Source of the DNA: JABDIY01 sp963751955
GTDB lineage: Bacteria > Actinomycetota > Acidimicrobiia > Acidimicrobiales > SZUA-35
Reading direction: 5' to 3'
Length of the DNA: 64,000 bases
Assembly (NCBI GenBank): GCA_963751955.1
Contig: CAVVWM010000003.1
Span: 186,001 to 250,000 of the forward strand
Numbering within the stretch: position 1 is the stretch's first letter; every line of letters starts with the position of its first letter. This document shows positions 47,624 through 54,875 of the stretch, piece by piece. The translations under genes were made by a program, and so were the position numbers. The notes below the pieces were generated by a model. It was given only the letters and a program-made list of their open reading frames with translations. It was not told the origin of the DNA and made no database searches.

Positions 47624-48724
47624 ATGGGTACGCCACTGGTCATAGATGTTGAGCACACAGATGGTGGGGCTAGGGCGGGAACGATCTTCACGCCGCGAGG
47701 TCAGCTGACGACGCCGGTTTTCATGCCGGTCGGCACCCGCGGCGCGGTCAAGACACTCGACACGGCTGATATGGAGGCTCTCGGCACCCAGATAATGCTG
47801 GGCAACACCTACCACCTTATGGAGCGGCCGGGGGCCGAGGTGATCGAGTCTCTCGGCGGACTGCACCGTTTTCTCGACTGGGATGGTCACCTGCTCACTG
47901 ACTCAGGCGGCTATCAGGTGTTCAGCCTGAAACCGAAGATCACAGAGGACGGAGCGACGTTCAAGAGCATCTACGACGGAGCTACCCAGCACCTCACTCC
48001 CGAGAGGGCGGTCAAGGTGCAAGAGCAGCTGGGTGCCGACATAGCGATGGTCCTCGACGTAGTCCCCGCTCTTCCGGCGCCACGCGATCAGATCCGCGAT
48101 GCAATGGAGCGCACCCTACGGTGGGCCGAACGGAACCGTGGGGCCCACAATCATCCGACCCAAGCCCAGTTCGGCATCACCCAAGGCGGGATCGACCTGG
48201 AACTTCGGGCTGAGTCGGCGAGGCGTACCGTTGAAATTGGCTTCGACGGGTATGCCGTAGGCGGGTTGAGTGTGGGCGAGAGTCGCCACTCGATGGTGCC
48301 GGCACTTGCAGCCGCTACAGCCGAGTTGCCCGAGGATAGACCTCGCTATTTCATGGGACTTGGTGATCCCGTCGGTTTGATCGAAGCCGTGAACAATGGG
48401 ATCGACATGTTCGATTGTGTCCTGCCCACGCGGCTGGCCCGCCACGGCACAGCACTCACATCGTCGGGTCGACTCAACCTCAAGAGGGCCGAGTTCGAGA
48501 CTGACGACCAGCCAATCGATCCGAACTTCGAGCATCCGTTGAGTTCCCGTTATAGCCGCGGCTACCTGCGCCATCTGCTCAAAGCCGGCGAACCCACAGC
48601 GGGCCGAATCTTGACGCTCCATAATCTGGCATGGCTTGCCGACCTGACCGCCCGGATGAGATCAGCCATCGCAGCGGGCACATTCCAACAGCTCCGCTCC
48701 GAAATTCACGCTACCTGGGGCTAG
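47624..48724 (+). CDS. tgt: tRNA-guanine transglycosylase, lacking the zinc-ligand cysteines
   Basis: 366 residues from ATG 47624. The TIM-barrel core is complete: TPVFMPVGTRGAVKTL, LLTDSGGYQVFSL (base-binding Asp), FGITQGGIDLELR, YAVGGLSVGE and MFDCVLPTRLARHGTALT with the nucleophilic Asp. The zinc site is normally C-x-C-x2-C plus a His. Here positions 302, 304 and 307 are F, H and S; His 333 (LTLHNL) is kept. No frame break is present there. The enzyme exchanges G34 for preQ1; queA nearby supports a queuosine pathway. The gene is 69 bp downstream of secF on the same strand. Confidence 0.9.
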   Translation: MGTPLVIDVEHTDGGARAGTIFTPRGQLTTPVFMPVGTRGAVKTLDTADMEALGTQIMLGNTYHLMERPGAEVIESLGGLHRFLDWDGHLLTDSGGYQVFSLKPKITEDGATFKSIYDGATQHLTPERAVKVQEQLGADIAMVLDVVPALPAPRDQIRDAMERTLRWAERNRGAHNHPTQAQFGITQGGIDLELRAESARRTVEIGFDGYAVGGLSVGESRHSMVPALAAATAELPEDRPRYFMGLGDPVGLIEAVNNGIDMFDCVLPTRLARHGTALTSSGRLNLKRAEFETDDQPIDPNFEHPLSSRYSRGYLRHLLKAGEPTAGRILTLHNLAWLADLTARMRSAIAAGTFQQLRSEIHATWG

Positions 48725-48753
48725 TCCAAGCCCGCAGCGAGCAGCTGGCAGAC

Positions 48754-50013
48754 TCAGCAGCCCACGCCTAGCCAGACTGGGAGTGGCCTATCTGTTCCGC
48801 CCGCGGTGGCGACAAGGCCTTCGTTGAACTCTGCTGAGCTTCCACCGTCCATCTTCATGATGTCGGTGTAGCCCCGGGAAACCAGCCACTGGACAAGCTG
48901 GTTCGCCGTCATTGTGGAGGTTGAGCCAAGCATGACCGTTGAGGGTGCCTTGAAGGCGGCGAAGGAATGTCGGGTGGTGTTGAATGTGTAGCCCTGACCG
49001 GCGGTCTCCACGTTGTAGTCACCGTTGACGACCATCGAGATTCCGCCCACGGCCCAGTCCCAGCCTTGTTCGTTTCCACCCCACTTGGCGGGGTCGTACC
49101 AATCGCTGTCAGGGTTCTCGTTCCAGAAGTTTGCATGCAGTTGCAGCATGCTCTGATCCTTCTGGACCAAGTTGGACAGGATGTTCATGTAGCCGACGTC
49201 ATCGTTGAACTTGGCGTTGAAGTTGGCGACTTCACCGCCCTGCCCGATGCGGCGAGAACCGAAAATTCCGCGGCTGTTGTCATCACCAACGTTGTTTCGT
49301 GACCCAACATTGGTCCCGTCGATGTTGGCAAAGCCGATGTGCTCACTGAAGGGAACAGGGCCATCCCGGTGTACCCAGTTGGCATTGATCGACACGATGG
49401 TGCAACGACGGGAAGACGCCCGCAAATCGGTGCTGAGATAGTCGAATTCGAAGGCACGGCCTCCGGGGATGTCTTGAACTTGGTCCAGGACTCCGCACTT
49501 TGACGGCTCGGTCACGGGGTGTTTGCGGGTAAGTTCGGGTTGGGTGACCCAATAGACTGCCATTTGCTCTCGGGGTATGGCCGGGGCGCTGACATCTCCC
49601 TTCAACAAGTCGAGCCAATACGCGAAGCCGGCTTCGTCAGAGGAACGGTCCAGCAGATTCTGATACAAGAGACCTTCGACGAAATCCTCGTCGGAAGCTC
49701 CTGACCAAAGACTCCGGTACTCGAGACCCTCCGACATCCATTGAGCGATGCTGAAGGGATCCAGAGTCTCGGCATAGACATCGCTCCAGTACTTCAGCCC
49801 GGCCCGGTCGGGCACCCGACCAAAAAACAGTCGATACAACCGCACGGTGATCTCGCCCGGCTGGCCACACAGTTCGGACTCGACCGCTGGATTCACCTCC
49901 TCCGCCGCAACCACGGGTTGGAACCCGACGACCGACACAGAAGCGGTGATGAAGGCGACTCCGAGGAGAACGAATCGGCGCAGACGGCGAGGTGATGAGG
50001 TCGACATTGACAA
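48754..50013 (-). CDS. Secreted DUF4214 / phosphodiester glycosidase domain protein
   Basis: 419 residues. An N-terminal signal peptide (RRFVLLGVAFITASVSVVGF) is followed by a DUF4214-type segment (LYRLFFGRVPDRAGLKYWSDVY, then NLLDRSSDEAGFAYWLDLL; residues 50-150). The C-terminal half resembles the NAGPA-like phosphodiester glycosidase fold: TIVSINANWVHRDG, AVGGISMVVNGDYN, SFAAFKAPSTVMLGS and the diagnostic IMKMDGGSSAEFN. Family members remove or hydrolyse sugar-1-phosphodiesters on polymers. A second DUF4214 protein, also exported, starts at 62383. It converges on tgt. Confidence 0.82.
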   Translation of the reverse strand: MSMSTSSPRRLRRFVLLGVAFITASVSVVGFQPVVAAEEVNPAVESELCGQPGEITVRLYRLFFGRVPDRAGLKYWSDVYAETLDPFSIAQWMSEGLEYRSLWSGASDEDFVEGLLYQNLLDRSSDEAGFAYWLDLLKGDVSAPAIPREQMAVYWVTQPELTRKHPVTEPSKCGVLDQVQDIPGGRAFEFDYLSTDLRASSRRCTIVSINANWVHRDGPVPFSEHIGFANIDGTNVGSRNNVGDDNSRGIFGSRRIGQGGEVANFNAKFNDDVGYMNILSNLVQKDQSMLQLHANFWNENPDSDWYDPAKWGGNEQGWDWAVGGISMVVNGDYNVETAGQGYTFNTTRHSFAAFKAPSTVMLGSTSTMTANQLVQWLVSRGYTDIMKMDGGSSAEFNEGLVATAGGTDRPLPVWLGVGC

Positions 50014-50092
50014 GAAACCCTACTGATAGTGAGATGCCACTACCACAGGTGTTCGACACCGGCAGACCGGGCTCTTGAGTGATTGGGTGACA

Positions 50093-51112
50093 CTACCCAG
50101 CAGCCTTCGTAGGGAGTCTCGAGAGGAGCATGGCATCGCCGAACGAACCCACCGAGTAGCCCTGAGTCAGTGCATCCCTGTAGAGCTGCCGCCAACTCTT
50201 GCCGATGAAGGCCTCGACCAAGACCAACAGGGTGGACCGGGGCATATGGAAATTCGTCAGCAACACATCGACGGTCTGCCATTGGAAGCCGGGACGGATG
50301 AAGATATCGGTTTCCCCCTCCAGCCGTCCCGTGATCGCCACCGTCTCCAGCGTGCGAACCACGGTTGTCCCCACTGCCACGACCCTGCGAGCCGACCCGA
50401 TCTCTGCCCACGCTGTCTCAGAGATCGAATAGGTCTCGCTGTGCATCACGTGATCGTCGAGCCGACGGGCGGTGATCGGCGCAAACGTTCCCAGCCCGAC
50501 CTCCAGGTCGATCGTCACAATCCTTGCACCCGCCGCCCGACACCTTTCCAGCAACTCGGGAGTGAAATGCAGGCCTGCGGTCGGTGCCGCAACCGACCCG
50601 GTCCGATCCGCGAACACAGTCTGGTAACGGTCCGGATCCTCGGGCGGGGCGTGGATATAGGGAGGAAGGGGCAACACGCCGATCTTCTCGGTTCGGTCGC
50701 GGTTGAGAACGCGCACCAAACGCTCGCCGGACTCCAACACACCGACGATTTCGATGATCGGGACATCACCATCGAGCAGGACGGTGCCCGGCAGCAGGCG
50801 GCGAGCCGGCTTGACCAACGCTGTCCAGATCGAGGGGTCGCCGGTTGGGGTAACAAGAAGTACCTCGGCCGCTCCTCCGGTTTGTTTCCGCAGACGCAGG
50901 CGAGCTCGGCGAACCCTGGTGTTGTTGAGGACTACCACATCGCCCGGTGTGATCAATTCCGCAAGGTCGGAAACGGCGCGGTGCCGGGGGTTGTGGAGAT
51001 CGGTCGCGTCGAGGAGCCTGGCCGCGTCGCGCGGTTCAGCAGGGTGCTGAGCGATCAGTTCGCTGGATAGGCGATAGTCGAAGTGATCGATCTCGGAGGG
51101 CACTACATCCAC
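50093..51112 (-). CDS. queA: S-adenosylmethionine:tRNA ribosyltransferase-isomerase
   Basis: 339 residues, the family length. Conserved segments: FDYRLSSELIAQHPAEPRDAARLL, VVLNNTRVRRARL, PPYIHAPPEDPDRYQTVFA, SVAAPTAGLHFTPELL, LEVGLGTFAPI and the C-terminal LLTNFHMPRSTLLVLVEAFIG with YSVGSFGDAMLL. QueA adds the cyclopentene-diol ring precursor to preQ1 in tRNA. It heads away from tgt, with the glycosidase gene between them, and lies 15 bp downstream of ruvB on the same strand. Confidence 0.96.
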   Translation of the reverse strand: MDVVPSEIDHFDYRLSSELIAQHPAEPRDAARLLDATDLHNPRHRAVSDLAELITPGDVVVLNNTRVRRARLRLRKQTGGAAEVLLVTPTGDPSIWTALVKPARRLLPGTVLLDGDVPIIEIVGVLESGERLVRVLNRDRTEKIGVLPLPPYIHAPPEDPDRYQTVFADRTGSVAAPTAGLHFTPELLERCRAAGARIVTIDLEVGLGTFAPITARRLDDHVMHSETYSISETAWAEIGSARRVVAVGTTVVRTLETVAITGRLEGETDIFIRPGFQWQTVDVLLTNFHMPRSTLLVLVEAFIGKSWRQLYRDALTQGYSVGSFGDAMLLSRLPTKAAG

Positions 51113-51127
51113 TTCGCAAACCGTGGG

Positions 51128-52165
51128 TTAGAAAAGGGTGCTGCCGGCGCCCTCGGGCATGACGAGCCCGAGATGCTTCCACGCCTTGGGTGTGGCCTGT
51201 CGGCCTGAGGACGTTCTCACCAAGAAGCCCTGTTGAATCAAGAACGGTTCGATAACGTCCTCCACGGTGTCCTTGGGTTCGCTCACACTGATCGCCAGGT
51301 TCGACAGCCCAACCGGACCGCCCCCGAACTTGGTACAGAGCGATTCGAGCAACAGGAGGTCGACTCGGTCTAGTCCAGCTTTGTCGATTTGGTTCATTTC
51401 GAGTCCGTGGACCGCAGCGTCGAGGTCGACCACCCCGGTGCCGCGCACCTCGGCCCAGTCGCGTACTCGGCGGAGAAGGCGATTTGCGATTCTGGGGGTA
51501 CGACGGCTTCGGGCCGCAATTTCTCGGGCTGCTTCGCTGCTTATGGATATGCCGATGATGCCGGCGGCACGCTCAACGATGGCCTGGAGGTCGTTGGTGG
51601 TGTAGAAATCGAGCCGGAAATGGTCGCCGAATCGATCGCGGAGCGGACCCGTGATCAGGCCTGTACGGGTGGTTGCGCCCACCAACGTGAACGGTTCGAC
51701 CGGCATCCGGATCGATCGCGCCGCAGGGCCCGAGCCGATAACCACATCGATCTGCAAATCCTCCATTGCGGGGTACAGAACCTCTTCTACCTGGGTTGGA
51801 ACTCGGTGGATCTCGTCGACGAACAGCACGTCTCCCGCCTGCACTTTGGAAAGGATCGCAGCAACATCACCGGGTTTCATCAACGCTGGACCGCTGGTGA
51901 TTTGGAGTTCGGCTCCCAACTCGTTGGCGACTATCCCCGCCAGCGTGGTCTTGCCCAGCCCAGGAGGACCAGCAAAGAGTAGGTGATCAGCAGGTTCGTT
52001 CCTGGCCCGGGCAGCCTCGAGAATGATGCTTAGACGTTCTTTCAGATCATGCTGCCCGACGAACTCATCGAGGCTCTGAGGGCGCAATCCGACTTCGACT
52101 TCTATTTCGTCAGCTTCCTCTGGTGCCGGAGCCATTGCGGAAACGACGATGTTCTCCCTCACCAT
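51128..52165 (-). CDS. ruvB: Holliday junction helicase RuvB
   Basis: 345 residues. Walker A GPPGLGKTTLAG, Walker B DVLFVDEIHR, sensor 1 VGATTRTG and the arginine finger LRDRFGDHFRLDFY are complete, as is the C-terminal winged helix (RTSSGRQATPKAWKHLG). The start codon overlaps the ruvA stop by one base (TGATG). Confidence 0.97.
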   Translation of the reverse strand: MVRENIVVSAMAPAPEEADEIEVEVGLRPQSLDEFVGQHDLKERLSIILEAARARNEPADHLLFAGPPGLGKTTLAGIVANELGAELQITSGPALMKPGDVAAILSKVQAGDVLFVDEIHRVPTQVEEVLYPAMEDLQIDVVIGSGPAARSIRMPVEPFTLVGATTRTGLITGPLRDRFGDHFRLDFYTTNDLQAIVERAAGIIGISISSEAAREIAARSRRTPRIANRLLRRVRDWAEVRGTGVVDLDAAVHGLEMNQIDKAGLDRVDLLLLESLCTKFGGGPVGLSNLAISVSEPKDTVEDVIEPFLIQQGFLVRTSSGRQATPKAWKHLGLVMPEGAGSTLF

Positions 52166-52790
52166 CAGAAGCTCGGTTCCATTTGTCTCAGCGCCTCTTT
52201 CAGCATTGCCCCGGTGTCACCCTGCTCGATCAGGTCCTCGGACAAGATCTGGGTTGCGGCCCTTGCGTCCGTCATCGAATAGCCGAGGGTCAACAACGCA
52301 TCGATCACGTCGGTGACAACGTCGCTGGTGATCTTTACCCCGCCGCTCCCGAGTGTTGCTGCCTCCGGATTGCTCAGATCAACGACCAGTTTGTCCTTCA
52401 TTTCAACCAACACTCGTTGAGCGGTGGTCTTGCCCACTCCGCTGACCGCCTGGAGGGCGGCGATGTCATCGCTACCCACGATGGCTGCCAACTCCGCAGG
52501 GCCATAGGTGTTGAGGATGGACATGGCCAAGGACGGCCCGACCTTTGGAGTAGCTATCAACGTCTGGAGGGTAGCCACCTCGCTCCGGGTGCAAAGCCGA
52601 TCAGCTTCTGCTCTCCCTCTCGGATGAACTGGTGGTGAGTGAACAACAGCGTCTCTGCCTCGAGGTCGATTTGGTTGAGCGTGCGATCGTTGACCGACAC
52701 CTTGTAACCAATTCCCGAGGCGAGCTCTATCAGTACTTCGTTGCGATTGCGGTCGACGTGGGTGATGTAGCCGCGCAATGATCCGATCAC
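52165..52790 (-). CDS. ruvA: Holliday junction protein RuvA; frameshift near 52590
   Basis: About 208 residues after joining two frames. The GTG start at 52790 overlaps the ruvC stop (GTGA). Domain I (IGSLRGYITHVDRNRNEVLI) runs to LIGFA near 52595, where one base appears missing (an A restoring ATR). The second frame gives domain II with helix-hairpin-helix repeats (ATPKVGPSLAMSIL, ALQAVSGVGKTTAQRVL) and domain III (TDVIDALLTLGYSMTDA). RuvA binds four-way junctions and loads RuvB. Confidence 0.93.
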
Positions 52791-53320
52791 TTGACCACCC
52801 CTGCCATCGCCACCTCTGCTCGCTCCCGCGGCCCCAGCAAGGCTCCGCTGGGATCGAATGCAAGATGGCACAGTGCAATTGCGGCGGCGTCGGAAACATC
52901 GGCTGGACTGGCCGGTTCAGCCAGACCTAAAAGTTGCTGAACCATCTTCTGAACCATCTCCTTGTCAGCACGGCCATCGCCGGCCACAGCGGCCTTTACT
53001 TCGTTTGGAGAGTACTCACGCACATGGCAACCCATGGCAGCCGCCTCGGTAATGATTATGCCCGCAGCTTGTGCAACCCGAATTCCGGTTGTCGTGTTCT
53101 TCTGAATGAACACTCTCTCGACCGCAACGATCTTCGGTGTGAACTCCTCGATCAGTTCCCTGACCTCACGTTGCAACTCAGCTAAGCGATAGGCGGTCTG
53201 AAGATCTGGATCCGTCCGAATGAGGCCCATGGCAACGGGACGCACGTTCCGACTTCGCTCCGGCTGGAGAACTGCGAACCCACATCGGGTCAATCCTGGG
53301 TCGAACCCCATGACGAACAT
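52787..53320 (-). CDS. ruvC: Holliday junction resolvase RuvC
   Basis: 177 residues from ATG 53320. The RNase H-like catalytic acids are visible in VMGFDPGLTRCGFAV, VAVERVFIQKN and the C-terminal DVSDAAAIALCHL. It is first in the minus-strand operon ruvC-ruvA-ruvB-queA. Confidence 0.95.
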   Translation of the reverse strand: MFVMGFDPGLTRCGFAVLQPERSRNVRPVAMGLIRTDPDLQTAYRLAELQREVRELIEEFTPKIVAVERVFIQKNTTTGIRVAQAAGIIITEAAAMGCHVREYSPNEVKAAVAGDGRADKEMVQKMVQQLLGLAEPASPADVSDAAAIALCHLAFDPSGALLGPRERAEVAMAGVVK

Positions 53321-53408
53321 ATGTTTGATACTAGTCGGCCCGATCCGTCCCACCAGGCACCGATTCACGCAGCGGCGCTACTGTGTTCAGCTACAGCCAA
53401 GGTTTCTG

Positions 53409-54082
53409 TCACACTGAAGAGGGCGTGCGACCCAGGTCGTTCCGGCGGGGAGCCTGAGCGCGGGCCTTGGTCGCCATCCGCTGCATCAGTACGTCGATCA
53501 GGGAGATAAGAACGGTCTTCACTTCTTCGCGATTGGTTGCCGAGATGTGTGTTACCGGAATCGAAGGTGCCAACGACAGGCCTTCCCGAATCTGGTCGGG
53601 CGTTGTAGGGGGTGAACCAGGAAAAGGTTCACAGCCACCACGAAAGGGATTCCCCGGGACTCGAAGTAGTCGACGGACCCGAAGGAGTCTTCGAAACGCC
53701 GTGTGTCCACCAGAACTACCGCTCCGAGAGCACCGTCGGTGATTCGATCCCACATGAAAGAGAACCGCGGCTGCCCTGGGGTACCAAATAGGTAGAGCAC
53801 GAGTTCTGGCGAGACGGTGATACGGCCGAAATCCATCGCAACGGTGGTGGACGTCTTTGAATCCACATGGCTAACGTCGTCGACACCGTTGGCGGCGGTC
53901 GTCAGCGCTTCCTCGGTGCGCAGCGGTGGGATCTCAGAAACCGCACCGACAAAAGTTGTCTTCCCGACGCCGAAGCTTCCGGCCACAATGAACTTGGCCG
54001 AAACAGCTCGACCGGCTCGAGATCGCGACGGGGGCGGGACCGGTGGGGATATTACCGAAGGTGGTGGCGGGTTCTGATTCAC
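53409..54082 (-). CDS. Conservon GTP-binding protein (CvnD-like, MglA/Ras-type); frameshift near 53618
   Basis: About 224 residues after joining frames. It has a Pro-rich N-terminus, P-loop AGSFGVGKTTFVG, switch region with TTVAMDFGR, the G3-like LYLFGTPGQPRFSFMW and VLVDTRRFEDSF, then FVVAVNLF where the frame breaks. One C lost from CCC restores PGSPPTTPDQIREGLSL and a C-terminal helix. It lacks the NKxD lysine (VNLF), as usual in CvnD. It is the last of four co-directional conservon genes; such GTPases in Streptomyces couple membrane kinases to development or metabolism. Confidence 0.88.
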
Positions 54083-54101
54083 GGGATGGTCTCCAGCGGG
54101 C

Positions 54102-54464
54102 TTACAGGCCGAGGATGGCGGCGCGTATGTCGGACAGGGCGGACAAATCGATCTCGGAGTTCGCCGTATCGTGGGCGGTCAGGACGGCCTCGGAGACGAG
54201 ATCGGAGACGAGCACCTGCGTGGTCAACATCGGTAGGTGGAGAGCGGCGGCGATCTCAGCGATCGAGGTTCCGTTTAGGGTGCTGAGATGGCGAGCGATG
54301 TCGAGTTTCTCGAAGCGGAGCCTTGTCATGTCGGCGGGAGAATTGAGCTCGACGAGAGTCTCGAACCGAAGGCTCTGAGCAACGGAATGGGTTCGGCCGC
54401 TGGTGACCACATAGGAGCGCACCACGGTTCTCTCGACGACTTCCTCATGGTCATCGAACTCCAT
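54102..54464 (-). CDS. DUF742 protein (CvnC-like)
   Basis: 120 residues. The pattern VVRSYVVTSGRTHSVAQSLRFETLVEL and LSTLNGTSIAEIAAALHLPML (a winged-helix-like segment) followed by VLVSDLVSEAVLTAH matches DUF742. It sits between the roadblock protein and GTPase genes, as in actinobacterial conservons, 19 bp upstream of the GTPase start. It may bridge or regulate the GTPase. Confidence 0.88.
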   Translation of the reverse strand: MEFDDHEEVVERTVVRSYVVTSGRTHSVAQSLRFETLVELNSPADMTRLRFEKLDIARHLSTLNGTSIAEIAAALHLPMLTTQVLVSDLVSEAVLTAHDTANSEIDLSALSDIRAAILGL

Positions 54465-54467
54465 CGA

Positions 54468-54875
54468 TCACACCCCGAGCGTATTCTTGAGGCGCTCGAT
54501 GACCTGGGGGGACAACATCGACCCTGCCTTCTCGGCGAGGAGTGTCATTTCGTAGCCCACCAAACCGAGATCAACCGAGTGATCACAAACAACACCGAGG
54601 CTGGCCCGGTTGTTGATGCGAGCCACGAGAATCCAACCCTGGCCGGTCTCGATGACCTGGCGAACAACAGGATGGAGATCAAAGGTATCGGCGGCTGAGT
54701 CGGTGAGGCTGGCCAGTCCGCTGGAGATCGCAGCAAACTGATCAGCCTGAGTCGCGTCGATTCCATAGCTTGCCGCAAGGTGCATTCCATCGGCAGAAAC
54801 GGTCTGGGCGTGGCTGACGCCCGGGGTCTCTTGCACGAACCGTTCGAGCAGGAAGTCGAGTTCGGCTGGATTCAT
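54468..54875 (-). CDS. Roadblock/LC7 domain protein (CvnB-like)
   Basis: 135 residues. Typical roadblock fold: LDFLLERFVQETPGVSHAQTVSADGMHLAAS, then ADQFAAISSGLASLTDSAADTF and the late WILVARINNRASLGVVCDHSVDLG. Such proteins act as GTPase-activating or scaffolding partners of MglA/CvnD GTPases. The start overlaps the sensor kinase stop (ATGA). Confidence 0.92.
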   Translation of the reverse strand: MNPAELDFLLERFVQETPGVSHAQTVSADGMHLAASYGIDATQADQFAAISSGLASLTDSAADTFDLHPVVRQVIETGQGWILVARINNRASLGVVCDHSVDLGLVGYEMTLLAEKAGSMLSPQVIERLKNTLGV

